DNA from: Actinospineispora spinosispora DSM 44797
Lineage (GTDB): Bacteria; Actinomycetota; Actinomycetes; Mycobacteriales; Pseudonocardiaceae
NCBI RefSeq assembly: GCF_000429025.1
Contig: NZ_KE386836.1
Coordinates: 186,001 to 250,000 of the forward strand
Reading direction: 5' to 3'
DNA: 64,000 nt
The position numbers and the translations under genes were made by a program. The notes under the pieces are model-generated. The model saw only the letters and a list, made by a program, of their open reading frames with translations, was not told the origin of the DNA and ran no database searches. This document shows, piece by piece, positions 31,672 through 40,762 of this stretch. How positions within the stretch are numbered: position 1 is the stretch's first letter; each line of letters begins with the position of its first letter.

Positions 31672-33882
31672 ATGGCTGACGTCCTGGCCGAGACGAGGAG
31701 CCCGCGCCGGTGGTCTCGGGATCACCCTGGCTACAAGTGGGTCGCACTGTCCAACACGACGGTCGGCATGTTGTTGGCGATGATCAACTCGTCGATCGTG
31801 CTGATCTCGCTGCCGGCGATCTTCCGGGGGATCGGGCTGGATCCGCTGGCGCCGGGCAACATCAGCTACCTGCTGTGGATGATCATGGGGTTCCTGCTGG
31901 TCTCCGCCGCGCTGGTGGTGACCCTGGGACGTCTCGGCGACATGTACGGCCGGGTCAAGATCTACAGCATGGGCTTCGTGGTCTTCGCGGTGTCCTCGAT
32001 CGCGCTGGCTCTCGTCCCGTTCTCCGGCGGGGCCGGCGCGCTGTGGCTCATCGGCTGGCGCGTCGTGCAGGGCATCGGCGGCGCGATGCTGTTCGCCAAC
32101 TCGACCGCGATCCTCACCGACGCCTTCCCGGCGCACCAGCGCGGTATGGCTCTGGGCACCAACCAGGTCGCCGCGATCGCCGGTTCGTTCCTCGGGCTGG
32201 TCATCGGCGGTGTGCTCGCCGAATGGCACTGGCGCTCGGTGTTCTGGGTCAGCGTGCCGATCGCGATCATCGGCGCCATCTGGTCCTACCGCTCGCTGCA
32301 CGAGCAGGGAGAGCGCAAGGTCGGCAAGATCGACTGGTGGGGCAACGTCACGTTCGCCATCGGCCTGACCGTGCTGCTCGCCGGCATCGTCTACGGCATC
32401 AACCCCTACGGCGGCCACTCCACCGGCTGGACGAACCCCTGGGTGCTCGCCGGCGTCATCGGCGGCGTGGTGATCCTCGCCGGGTTCTGTGTGCTGGAGA
32501 CCCGGGTCGCCGAGCCGATGTTCCACATCCAGCTGTTCCGGGGGCGCCTGTTCGCGCTCGGCAGCCTCGCCGGGCTGATGGCCTCGATCGGCCGGGGTGG
32601 CCTGCAGTTCATGCTGATCATCTGGTTGCAGGGCATCTGGCTGCCGCTGCACGGCTTCGACTACGAGTCGACGCCGCTGTGGGCCGGCATCTACCTGTTG
32701 CCGCTGACCGTCGGGTTCCTGGTCGCCGGGCCGGTGTCCGGCGTGCTGTCCGACCGGTACGGCACCCGCGCGTTCGCCACCGTCGGGCTGCTGATCGTCG
32801 CCGGGACGCTGGTCGGGCTGATGGTGATCCCGGCGGACTTCCCGTACTGGCTGTTCGCCACCCTGCTGGTGATCAACGGCATCGGCTCCGGCCTGTTCAC
32901 CGCGCCCAACACCTCAGCCGTGATGAGCGCGGTGCCCGCCGGTCAGCGCGGCGCCGCGTCCGGCATGCGCGCGACGTTCCTGAACTCCGGCTCCGCGCTG
33001 TCCATCGGCATCTTCTTCACCATGATGATCGTCGGGCTCGCCGGTACGTTGCCCGGCGCGCTGAGCAGCGGTCTGCGTGCGCAGGGTGTGCCGGGCGCGG
33101 TGGCCGACCAGGTGGCCGGGCTGCCGCCGGTCGGCAGCCTGTTCGCGGCGTTCCTCGGGTTCAACCCGATCCAGGAGCTCCTCGCCCCGAGCGGTGTGCT
33201 GAACCAGCTGCCCGCCGCCAACGTCGCGACCCTGACCGGCAAGGAGTTCTTCCCCCAGCTGATCTCCGGGCCGTTCCAGCACGGGCTGTACGCCGCGTTC
33301 ATGGCCGCGCTCATCATGACGCTCGTCGGTGCTGTGGCGTCCGCGCTGCAGGGCCGGAGCAAGGTCGAGGAGATCGTGGAACCGGTCGCCGCCGTCGGCC
33401 CCGGCCCAGGTGCCGCGCCGGTGCCGGTCGCGGCCGGTCCGGAAGGGGAGAACCTCGGCGAGTTCGTGCGCGACTTCGAACGGGACTTCCGCGCCGAGTT
33501 CGGGCACGAGCGGGAACCCGAGGCGCGGCACGCACCGATGACCGAACCGCTCCCGGTCCGGCGCGACACCCACTACGACGACCCGGACGGGCTCAAGGAC
33601 CGCCTGTTGAGCGTGCTGCTCGACGATCCGCGGGGTGTCCTGCGAGCGTTGGGACGGCTGGAGTCGAGCACCGACGAGATCCACCAGCTGCGCGAAGCCC
33701 TCGACGGACATCGGCAGCTGCTCGCCGCGGCCGCACGACAGCTCAGGGCAGCGGGCCTGACCCAGGCGCAGGTGGCCCGCCTGTCCGGCGGTAGCCACCG
33801 CGAGCTGCTGGCCCTGCTCGGCGAAACCCCGACCCCAGCCCCAAGACCCGCCACAGTCTGGACAGACCCCCGACCCACGTGA
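31672..33882 (+). CDS. DHA2-type MFS drug exporter with long C-terminal extension
   Basis: 736 aa. 14 membrane helices typical of EmrB/QacA proteins; motif A GRLGDMYGRVKIY, motif C region GSFLGLVIGGVLAEWHWRSV, then the extended loop around residues 450-530. After the last helix (~residue 565) a ~170-residue cytosolic tail follows with acidic EFVRDFERDFRAEF and an apparent helix-turn-helix-like end (LTQAQVARLSGGSHRELLAL). ATG at 31672 has a GGGAGGGG site. Proton-driven export of hydrophobic compounds is inferred; regulation by the divergent MarR is likely. Confidence 0.88.
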   Translation: MADVLAETRSPRRWSRDHPGYKWVALSNTTVGMLLAMINSSIVLISLPAIFRGIGLDPLAPGNISYLLWMIMGFLLVSAALVVTLGRLGDMYGRVKIYSMGFVVFAVSSIALALVPFSGGAGALWLIGWRVVQGIGGAMLFANSTAILTDAFPAHQRGMALGTNQVAAIAGSFLGLVIGGVLAEWHWRSVFWVSVPIAIIGAIWSYRSLHEQGERKVGKIDWWGNVTFAIGLTVLLAGIVYGINPYGGHSTGWTNPWVLAGVIGGVVILAGFCVLETRVAEPMFHIQLFRGRLFALGSLAGLMASIGRGGLQFMLIIWLQGIWLPLHGFDYESTPLWAGIYLLPLTVGFLVAGPVSGVLSDRYGTRAFATVGLLIVAGTLVGLMVIPADFPYWLFATLLVINGIGSGLFTAPNTSAVMSAVPAGQRGAASGMRATFLNSGSALSIGIFFTMMIVGLAGTLPGALSSGLRAQGVPGAVADQVAGLPPVGSLFAAFLGFNPIQELLAPSGVLNQLPAANVATLTGKEFFPQLISGPFQHGLYAAFMAALIMTLVGAVASALQGRSKVEEIVEPVAAVGPGPGAAPVPVAAGPEGENLGEFVRDFERDFRAEFGHEREPEARHAPMTEPLPVRRDTHYDDPDGLKDRLLSVLLDDPRGVLRALGRLESSTDEIHQLREALDGHRQLLAAAARQLRAAGLTQAQVARLSGGSHRELLALLGETPTPAPRPATVWTDPRPT

Positions 33883-33890
33883 GTGGCCCA

Positions 33891-34010
33891 TCGTGAGTGG
33901 CAAGGGTGTCTACCGCGAAGCGGCGCGAAGCGTAGGCGCTCGGAGCACTCACGACACGCTTTTCGTCGTGAGTGATCCGGGCGCCTATAGGCGCCCTTGC
34001 CACTCACGAG
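33891..34010. repeat. Compound GTGAGTG palindrome, copy 2
   Basis: Outer arms CGTGAGTGGCAAGGG / CCCTTGCCACTCACG enclose an inner hairpin with CACTCACGAC-ACGCTTTTC-GTCGTGAGTG and the side segment GCGCGAAGCGTAG, as in copies 1 and 3. The inner stem interior (GCGCTCGGAG versus GATCCGGGCGCC) is less perfect than in copy 1. Directly after the MFS gene. Confidence 0.85.
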
Positions 34011-34083
34011 TCGACGGCGAAGCCGAGATGCCTTGGAGCCGGGTACGGGGTTGCGCGTAGGGAGAGTGCACAGCCTCGGGGTC

Positions 34084-34206
34084 CCTCGTGAGTGCTGAGG
34101 CCGCCTATAGCCGGTCTACGCACTCACGACGAAAAGCGTGTCGTGAGTGCGTAGACCGGCTACGCTTCGCGCCGCTTCGCGGTAGACGGCCTCATCACTC
34201 ACGAGG
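34084..34206. repeat. Compound GTGAGTG palindrome, copy 3 (opposite orientation)
   Basis: Same construction as copies 1 and 2 but reversed: outer arms 34084-34102 with 34188-34206, inner GTCTACGCACTCACGAC / GTCGTGAGTGCGTAGAC. It contains the stop codon of the TetR gene. About 74 bp separate it from copy 2, and that spacer (34011-34083) holds no gene. Confidence 0.85.
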
Positions 34207-34887
34207 GGAGGTTAGGCCTTTCAGGAGAGTGGTGAGGAGCCAGCGGGCTCGTTCGTCGCCGTCGCCCGTGACCAGGGCGTCGCGCAGGCGGTGGGTGTGC
34301 GGGTAGCGCTGGGCGGGCAGCTCGGCGAAGGTCGCGCGCAGACCGGCGATCACCGACTCCTCCTGGTCACCGCGCCGCAGGTGGGCGGAGTGTTCCAAGG
34401 CGGCCGCGTTGACGTACAGGGACAGCTGGTCGACCGCCCAGGCCGCCGCCTGGTCGTCGACGCCGCCTCTGGCCAGCAGCCCGAGCAGCACCTCGGTGAA
34501 GGCCAGGGAGTTCGGCCCGGTCGGGATCGCGCCGAGTGCGGCGTCCGCGATGCCGCCGTGCTCGCCGATCACGGTGATCGCGTGCAGTAGCAGGTCGATC
34601 AGCTCGGTGTCCCACTCGGCGGTCGGGGCGTCCAGGTCCGGTAGGCGCAGCTCGCCGAGGACGTGGTCGTACACGTCGGCGAGCAGTTCGTCACGGTTGG
34701 CGAAGTAGACGTACAGCGAGCCCGCCGCCGTATCCAGCGCGGTGGCGAGCTTGCGCATGGTCAGGCGGTCGAGGCCGTCGGTGTCGAGTATCCCGATCGC
34801 GGCCTCGACGATTCCGGTCCTGGTCAGCGGCGGTTTCGCCGGCCGGGACCGGCGACTCACCGGCTCGCTGTCTCGCGGGGTCGACAT
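34195..34887 (-). CDS. TetR family transcriptional regulator
   Basis: 230 aa from the ATG at 34887. HTH: GIVEAAIGILDTDGLDRLTM followed by RKLATALDTAAGSLYVYFAN; the C-terminal domain has RYPHTHRLRDALVTGDGDER, of the TetR_C (tetracycline-repressor-like) type. Divergent from an MFS gene whose start lies inside the likely operator. The end of the gene (SPRE-stop) is encoded by the compound palindrome. Confidence 0.87.
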   Translation of the reverse strand: MSTPRDSEPVSRRSRPAKPPLTRTGIVEAAIGILDTDGLDRLTMRKLATALDTAAGSLYVYFANRDELLADVYDHVLGELRLPDLDAPTAEWDTELIDLLLHAITVIGEHGGIADAALGAIPTGPNSLAFTEVLLGLLARGGVDDQAAAWAVDQLSLYVNAAALEHSAHLRRGDQEESVIAGLRATFAELPAQRYPHTHRLRDALVTGDGDERARWLLTTLLKGLTSPRE

Positions 34888-34912
34888 GTCGCCGACCCTA
34901 TCGGTTCGACGC

Positions 34913-34966
34913 AGACGCCGTTCGTAACGTACACTGTTCGTTATGAACACTGTTCGTGACAAACGT
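34913..34966. promoter_or_regulatory. MFS promoter with overlapping TetR site
   Basis: TACACT (34930-34935) ends 7 bp before the MFS ATG, giving a leaderless transcript. Three GTTCGT repeats (around 34920, 34936 and 34954) and AACG/CGTT half sites cover the -10 and the first codons, as expected for a TetR repressor site that extends into the coding region. Confidence 0.55.
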
Positions 34967-36322
34967 CGTTCAGAACCGAAAGGAGAGACCAGACACTGGT
35001 GGGTGCTCGCCGTCGTGCTCGCGGCATCGGTGATGGACCTGCTGGACAGCACGGTCGTCAACGTCGCCGCACCTTCGATCAGCGCTGAGCTGGGCGGTGG
35101 GGTCGCGGTGGTCGCCTGGTCGTCGGCCGGTTACACGCTGGCCTTCGGGGTGCTGCTGGTGATCGGCGGCCGGCTCGGCGACCGCTGGGGTCGGCGCCGG
35201 CTGTTCCTGCTCGGCGCGACCGGGTTCACGGTGGCATCGCTGGGCTGCGGCCTCGCGCCGACCGCGACGGTGCTGATCCTGACCAGGGCGCTGCAGGGCG
35301 CGTTCGGCGCGTTGCTCATCCCGCAGGGGCTCGGTCTGCTCAAGGCGGCGTTCCCGCCGGACCGCACCGGGCGGGCGTTCGCGGCGTTCGCACCGGTCAT
35401 GGCGATCGCCTCGGTGTGCGGACCGCTGCTCGCCGGCCTGCTGATCGACCTCGACCTGTTCGGTTCCGGCTGGCGGATGATCTTCCTGATCAACCTGCCG
35501 ATCGGCGTGGCCACGGTTGCCGCGGGTCTGCGCTGGCTCCCCGGGGACCGCCCGGACCCGACGGTGCACGTCGATCCGATCGGCGCCGCACTGCTCGCTC
35601 TCGCGTCGTTGCTCACGATCTTTCCGCTGATCCAGGGCCCGCGCGCCGGCTGGCCGGCCTGGAGTGTGCTCACCCTCGGCGCTGCCGCCGCGACGTTCGT
35701 CGGGTTCTGGCACCGGCAACGCCGGGCGGCGCACCCGATCATCGTGCCCACCCTGTTCGCCAACCGTGCCTACACCGCCGGGCTGGGTTTCGGGGTCGCG
35801 TTCTTCGCGGTGGTCGGTGGTCTGCTGCTGGTCCTGCCGCTGTTCCTGCAGACCGTGCTGCACTACTCGCCGTTGCGGGCGGGGCTGATCGGTCTGCCGA
35901 TCTCGGTCGGTGTCGCGGTGGCCTCCATCCTCGGCAGGAGGTTCGCCGGGCGACGGCTGATCCTCGGCGGCGCGGTGGCCGTCTCGGCCGGTGCCGTGCT
36001 GCTGGCCGCCGTGGTCGACCACCGCACCGGCGCGCTCGCGCTGCTGGGCCCGTGCCTGCTCATCGGGCTCGGCATGGGTTCGGTGTTCGGACCGCTGTAC
36101 ACGGTGATCCTCGGCTCGGTCGGCGACCGCGAGCTGGGCAGCGCCTCCGGCTCGCTGTCGGCGGTCGTGCAGCTCGCGTCCGCGTTCGGCGTCGCGCTGC
36201 TCATCACGGTGTACGCCCAGGGCGCGATGGTGCTCAGCTGCCTCGTCGCCGCCGCGCTGGCGCTGCTCGGCGCCGGCCTCGCTCTTCTCTTCCCCACCAC
36301 CCTTCCCGGAGGTAGACCATGA
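34943..36322 (+). CDS. MFS transporter (DHA2-like)
   Basis: 459 aa with about 14 predicted membrane helices. LAASVMDLLDSTVVNVAAPS is the DHA2 helix-1 signature (D-x2-D-x-T-V-VN-VA-P); motif A GGRLGDRWGRRRLF follows. Likely a proton-coupled exporter of a small molecule sensed by the divergent TetR. Overlaps the next gene by 4 bp (ATGA), so the two are co-translated. Confidence 0.88.
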   Translation: MNTVRDKRRSEPKGETRHWWVLAVVLAASVMDLLDSTVVNVAAPSISAELGGGVAVVAWSSAGYTLAFGVLLVIGGRLGDRWGRRRLFLLGATGFTVASLGCGLAPTATVLILTRALQGAFGALLIPQGLGLLKAAFPPDRTGRAFAAFAPVMAIASVCGPLLAGLLIDLDLFGSGWRMIFLINLPIGVATVAAGLRWLPGDRPDPTVHVDPIGAALLALASLLTIFPLIQGPRAGWPAWSVLTLGAAAATFVGFWHRQRRAAHPIIVPTLFANRAYTAGLGFGVAFFAVVGGLLLVLPLFLQTVLHYSPLRAGLIGLPISVGVAVASILGRRFAGRRLILGGAVAVSAGAVLLAAVVDHRTGALALLGPCLLIGLGMGSVFGPLYTVILGSVGDRELGSASGSLSAVVQLASAFGVALLITVYAQGAMVLSCLVAAALALLGAGLALLFPTTLPGGRP

Positions 36323-37158
36323 CCATCCTGATCACCGGTGCCCGAGGCGCCGTCGGTGCGGGCCTGCTGCGCCGGCTGCACGGCCACGAGGTGCGTGCCG
36401 CCAGCCGCGTCCCGGAACAGCTCGGCGTCCCGGCCGTCGAGCTGGACCTGTCGCGGCCCGAGACGTTCGCGCCCGCGCTGGCCGGCGTCCGCGGTGTGTT
36501 CCTGTACGCGGAACCCGCCGGTATCACCGAGCTGCTGCACGCCGCCGAGTCCGAGGGTGTCGAACAGATCGTCCTGCTGTCCTCGGCCGCCGTGGCTGAG
36601 TCCGGCACCGACGCGCTGGCCCACCACCACCTGCTCGTCGAGCAGGCGGTGCTCGCGGCGAACGTCCGCACCACCCTGCTGCGACCCGGTGCCTTCGACA
36701 GCAACGCGCTGGGCTGGTGCGAGCCGATCCGGACGGGGCGCCCGGTCGAGCAGGCCTACCCGGACGCCCGGATCGCACCGATCCACGCCGAGGACATCGT
36801 CGACGTCGCCGAGCTGGCGATCACCACCGACAAGCTGGACGGTCAGGCGATCACCCTGGTCGGCCCGGAGTCGCTGAGCTTCCGCGAGCAGCTGGCCATC
36901 CTCGGCGACCTGCTCGGCAGACGGATCGAGATCACCGAGCTGACCCACGAGCAGGGCCTGGCGCAGCTGTCCCGCTACATGCCGGCTCCGGCGGCCGAGT
37001 CGCTGCTGGGCTACTGGGCCGCGTCCCTCGACGGCCCGGCGAGCACCACCGACGCCGCCGAGCGCATCACCGGCATCCCCGGCCGCACGTTCCGCACCTG
37101 GGCGACCGAGAACCTCGCGGCCTTCCGGCGAAACCTCGTGAGTGCTGAGGGCGCCTAG
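36319..37158 (+). CDS. NAD(P)-binding NmrA-like protein
   Basis: 279 aa atypical SDR: MTILITGARGAVGAGLLRRL is the Rossmann motif; no YxxxK catalytic pair is clear, as in the NmrA/HSCARG redox-sensor group. HAEDIVDVAELAI is a typical segment. Operon partner of the MFS gene. The last residues (VSAEGA) are encoded by a GTGAGTGCTGAGG repeat, which seems to have become part of the gene end. Confidence 0.8.
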   Translation: MTILITGARGAVGAGLLRRLHGHEVRAASRVPEQLGVPAVELDLSRPETFAPALAGVRGVFLYAEPAGITELLHAAESEGVEQIVLLSSAAVAESGTDALAHHHLLVEQAVLAANVRTTLLRPGAFDSNALGWCEPIRTGRPVEQAYPDARIAPIHAEDIVDVAELAITTDKLDGQAITLVGPESLSFREQLAILGDLLGRRIEITELTHEQGLAQLSRYMPAPAAESLLGYWAASLDGPASTTDAAERITGIPGRTFRTWATENLAAFRRNLVSAEGA

Positions 37159-37241
37159 CCGCAGGTTAAGACCCGTGAGTGGCGAGTGGTCCCAGGGGAC
37201 CACTCGCCACTCACGGGTTCTTACCTGCGGCTCAGCACTCA
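37138..37241. repeat. Nested GTGAGTG palindromes
   Basis: An inner perfect 23-bp palindrome (37171-37193 with 37196-37218; interior GGCGAGTGGTCCC) sits in the middle of an outer one whose arms read AGTGCTGAG...CCGCAGGT and ACCTGCGGCTCAGCACT. The left outer arm has 9 extra bases (GGCGCCTAG). It looks as if one element was placed into the loop of another. It spans the ends of two convergent genes. Confidence 0.8.
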
Positions 37242-37730
37242 GGAGGTGCGGGCGGCCTTCCAGGGGGGACTCATCAGGAAGTACGTGTCGTAGCGCTCCT
37301 GGTCGTCGAGCAGGCTCTCCGCCGTCGACTCGCCCCGGGCGATCCGGCCCAGGTGACGGAAGTACTCGAACCGCTCCACCCCGGGCGTGATCACGATCAG
37401 GATCTCCGCGGTCTGCCCTGGCGTGGCGCCGAACGCGTGCGCCATGCCGGGCGGCACCACGACCAGGTCACCCTGGGTCGCGGTGCGCACCTGGTCGCCC
37501 ACCAGCACGTCCACCGAACCGGACAGCACGTAGAACATCTCGGCGGACAGCTCGTGCGTGTGCGGAACCGCGCCGTCCGCCCCGACGCCGAGCGTCACCC
37601 GCTGGGTGCTCAGCGCGCCGCCGGTGTCCGGGCTGTCGGCGAGCAGCTGGATGCTGGCCGTCGGGTTGGTGAGCATCTCGGCGTCCACCGAACGCACCAC
37701 GACAGCGGTAAATGACGAAGGCCCGGACAC
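37239..37730 (-). CDS. Cupin domain protein
   Basis: 163 aa from a GTG at 37730 (AGAGGAG 6 nt upstream). Cupin motif 1: HTHELSAEMFYVLSGSVDVL; motif 2: GDLVVVPPGMAHAFG, giving the metal-binding His/Glu set. The C-terminal helix EYFRHLGRIARGES is seen in cupins linked to tailoring clusters. It follows the amidase by 17 bp and is the last gene of the DoxX-P450-amidase-cupin set. Enzymatic role unknown. Confidence 0.82.
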   Translation of the reverse strand: MSGPSSFTAVVVRSVDAEMLTNPTASIQLLADSPDTGGALSTQRVTLGVGADGAVPHTHELSAEMFYVLSGSVDVLVGDQVRTATQGDLVVVPPGMAHAFGATPGQTAEILIVITPGVERFEYFRHLGRIARGESTAESLLDDQERYDTYFLMSPPWKAARTS

Positions 37731-37747
37731 CGGCAGCTCCTCTGCAG

Positions 37748-39286
37748 CTACACCCCCGGCGGAGCGGGGAACCCGTTGACGGCCCGCTCGAACGCGTGCG
37801 CCACCCGAAGAACCGTGGCGTCGTCGAATTGCTTGCCGACAATCATCATGCCAACCGGACGGCCGTCCGACAGCCCTGCCGGCACAGAACACGCCGGATG
37901 GCCGGTCACATCGAACGGACAGGTGTTGCCCACCATCTCCAACGCACGCTCGATGATCTCCTCGCGCGCCGCGTCGGGCCCTGGGATGACGCTCGCGGAG
38001 ATCGGCGTCGTCGGCATGACCAGCACGTCGAACATCGCCAGCGCATCGTCGTAGGCCTTCGCCAGGGTGACCGCCAGGTTCTGCGCCATCGCGTAGTGCC
38101 GGTTGTGCGCCTTGCCCCGCGAGTAACCGGCCGCCAGCATGAGCAGCTGCACGGTCTCGGAGAACCGGTTCGGCGCGGACCGCCACTGCTCGCCGTAGTG
38201 CCCGATCAGCTCGGGGTCGTAGCGCCCCTTCCAGTTCAGCCCGTAGCCGTTGCTCTCGATCATCTGCGCGAACGTGCCCTCGACGCCGATGACGTCCCAG
38301 ATCCGCGCGCCGTGCAGGTGCCACGGAATGGACACCTCGTCGGCGCTCAGCCCGGCCTCGCGCAGCGTCTCGACGGCCGTGCGCACCGTCGAGTCGACGC
38401 CCGGGTCGGAGTTGGGCCGCCCGAAACCTTCGGTGACCACGCCGACCCGCAGCCCGTGCGCCGAGCCGGTCACGGTGGCGAGCAGCTCGTCGACGTCGAG
38501 CCCGGCCAGCCCGGTGGGCTGCCGGGGGTCGAGGCCGTCCGCGCCGGACAGCACGGCGAGCAGGGTGGCGACGTCGGTGACCGTGCGCCCCATCGGCCCG
38601 AGGTGGTCGATCGTCTGCTCGATCGGGAACGCCCCGGTGTACGGCACGAGCCCGTGCGTCGGCTTGTGCCCGACGATGCCGGTGAACGACGCCGGCATGC
38701 GCACCGATCCGCCCTGGTCACCGCCGATCGCCAGGTCGACGAGTCCGCTCGCGACGAGCGCCGCGCACCCGCTCGACGAGCCGCCGGTGGACCGCGTCTC
38801 GTCCCACGGGTTGCGCACCGGACCGGTGCGCGAGGTGTGCGAACCGCCGGAGAAGCACAGGTCCTCACACACGGCCTTGCCGGCGACGGTCGCACCGGCC
38901 GCCAGCACCCGCCCGACGACCGTCGCGTCCTCGGCCGGGATGAACCCCTCGACGGTCGCCGACCCGTTCATCATCGGGACGCCCGCGACGGCGGTGTTGT
39001 CCTTGACCGCGATGGTGCGCCCGGCCAGTGGCCCGTCCGCCGTGCCGGTGACCTGGGTGGTCACGTACCAGGCGTTGAACGGGTTGGCCTCGCCCTCGGG
39101 CCGGGTCCACTTGCGTTCGGGAGCGCGGGGAGCGGTCTGCGCGTAGAGCTCCTCGACGACGTCCCACGACTCGAGGAGGCCCTGCACGTACGGCTGGAAG
39201 GACTTGATGTCCGCGTCGGTCAGTCCGAGGTCGAGTTCTTCGGCGACGCCGGCGAGCGCGTCGGAGTCAGGTGGCGGCAACGCCAT
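37748..39286 (-). CDS. Amidase signature enzyme
   Basis: 512 aa. Triad: Lys in TIAVKDNTAVAG, cis-Ser in GGDQGGSVRMPASFTG, nucleophile in STGGSSSGCAALVA. The Asp-Gln-Gly-Gly-Ser form and the ~80-residue N-terminal helical extension resemble the Rhodococcus-type amidases that accompany nitrile hydratases, but no nitrile hydratase genes are here. Likely hydrolyses an aromatic or aliphatic amide. Downstream of a P450 on the same strand (108-bp gap). Confidence 0.88.
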   Translation of the reverse strand: MALPPPDSDALAGVAEELDLGLTDADIKSFQPYVQGLLESWDVVEELYAQTAPRAPERKWTRPEGEANPFNAWYVTTQVTGTADGPLAGRTIAVKDNTAVAGVPMMNGSATVEGFIPAEDATVVGRVLAAGATVAGKAVCEDLCFSGGSHTSRTGPVRNPWDETRSTGGSSSGCAALVASGLVDLAIGGDQGGSVRMPASFTGIVGHKPTHGLVPYTGAFPIEQTIDHLGPMGRTVTDVATLLAVLSGADGLDPRQPTGLAGLDVDELLATVTGSAHGLRVGVVTEGFGRPNSDPGVDSTVRTAVETLREAGLSADEVSIPWHLHGARIWDVIGVEGTFAQMIESNGYGLNWKGRYDPELIGHYGEQWRSAPNRFSETVQLLMLAAGYSRGKAHNRHYAMAQNLAVTLAKAYDDALAMFDVLVMPTTPISASVIPGPDAAREEIIERALEMVGNTCPFDVTGHPACSVPAGLSDGRPVGMMIVGKQFDDATVLRVAHAFERAVNGFPAPPGV

Positions 39287-39394
39287 GGCGATCTCCTCTT
39301 TGAGTCAGCACAGGGACTGCTTGAAGACGACAGAGGCAGCTGACGTTAGCCGGGGATCACTCGTTCGTGGAAGAGAAAAGGATCCTGAATCGGG

Positions 39395-40696
39395 TCAGGC
39401 GTGCCGGAAACGGATCGGCAGGCTCTTGAGTCCGCCGACGAAGTTCGTCTGCGTGTACCGGGGCGTCCCGTTCAGCTCGACCGAACCGAGCCGGGGCAGT
39501 AGCTCCTCGAACAGGATCTTCAGTTCGAGCCGCGCGATCATCATGCCCTGGCACTGGTGCGGCCCGAATCCGAAACCGGCGTGCTTGCCCCGGTCGACGG
39601 TCACATCGAAATCGTGCGAGTCGGGCCCGAATTTCTCCTCGTCGCGGTTTGCCGAGGGGAAGCACAGCATGAACCGGTCACCCTCGTGGACCGTCTGGCC
39701 GCGCACCTCGGCGTCCTGTACCGCGGTGCGCATGAAGTGCTTGACCGGCGAGACGTACCGGATCGACTCCTCGACCAGCCGGTCCACCAGCGACATGTCG
39801 TTCTGGACGAGCCGCAGCTGGTCCGGGTTCTCGATCAACGCGAGCATCGCGCCGACCAGCGTCGCCGACGTGGTGTCGTGGCCCGCCGTGGCGATCGCGA
39901 TGTACTCACCGTTGGCGTAGCGCTCGTCGATGAACTCGCCGTCGATCTTGCTGTTGGCGATGATGGACAGCAGGTCGTCGGTCGGGTTGGCCCGACGGTC
40001 CATGGTGTGCTGGTGGAAGTAGGCGTTGAAGTCGGCGACCGCCGCTGTCCACATCCGGGCCGCCGCGTCCGGGGTCATCGCGACCTCGGCGCGCTGCTCC
40101 TCGGGGTCGTTCGTGCCGAAGAACTCCTGGGTCAGCTTCATGACCTTGGGCTCGTCCTCCGGCGGCAGCCCGAACAGTGTCATGATCACCCGCAGCGGGT
40201 AGAGCAGCCCGAAGTCCTTGGCGAAGTCGCACTCGCCGTCGTAGTCGAAGAGCCGGTCCACCTCACGTTTCGCCAGACCTCTGACCTGCTCGGCGAACTG
40301 CTTGACGTTGCCCGGCCGGAACCACGGGTTGATCAGCCGGCGGATCGTCGTGTGCTCGGGCGGGTCCATGTAGGTGACGACGTCGATGCTGCGGATCGAC
40401 CCGCCGGTCAGTGACCGGATGAACGCGTCGTCGGCCTGGCTGTTCAGGATCGGGTTCTTCGGCGCGTTGGCGAAGATCTCCGGGCGACGTTCGATCGAGA
40501 TGAGGTCGTCGAACTTGGTCACCAGATGGATCGGGTCGAACCCGTCGAGCTGCGCGACGCCGAGCGGGTTGTTCTTGCGCAACCAGGCGAACGCCGGGTA
40601 GGTGACGTTCTTCTCATCCGTGTAGGACTCCGGCAGGACCGCCGCCCTGGCGACGTCGTCGGGGATCAGGGCGGCAGACTGCTGTGTGGTGGTCAT
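39395..40696 (-). CDS. Cytochrome P450
   Basis: 433 aa, soluble bacterial type. I-helix ATAGHDTTSA near residue 270; K-helix EESIRY; heme loop GFGFGPHQCQG with the Cys ligand near residue 381. TYMDPPEHTTIRRLINPWF resembles the CYP125/142/268 and linalool-hydroxylase groups. The ATG at 40696 is used; the codon before it is a possible GTG start. No ferredoxin or reductase gene is adjacent. Substrate unknown; context with amidase, cupin and DoxX suggests catabolism of an amide-bearing small molecule. Confidence 0.9.
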   Translation of the reverse strand: MTTTQQSAALIPDDVARAAVLPESYTDEKNVTYPAFAWLRKNNPLGVAQLDGFDPIHLVTKFDDLISIERRPEIFANAPKNPILNSQADDAFIRSLTGGSIRSIDVVTYMDPPEHTTIRRLINPWFRPGNVKQFAEQVRGLAKREVDRLFDYDGECDFAKDFGLLYPLRVIMTLFGLPPEDEPKVMKLTQEFFGTNDPEEQRAEVAMTPDAAARMWTAAVADFNAYFHQHTMDRRANPTDDLLSIIANSKIDGEFIDERYANGEYIAIATAGHDTTSATLVGAMLALIENPDQLRLVQNDMSLVDRLVEESIRYVSPVKHFMRTAVQDAEVRGQTVHEGDRFMLCFPSANRDEEKFGPDSHDFDVTVDRGKHAGFGFGPHQCQGMMIARLELKILFEELLPRLGSVELNGTPRYTQTNFVGGLKSLPIRFRHA

Positions 40697-40762
40697 CACA
40701 CGGAGACTAGGGCCGAAGAGCTCTCCCTTTGGGGGTGTACGCCCACCCCAGAAGGGGCGTCT

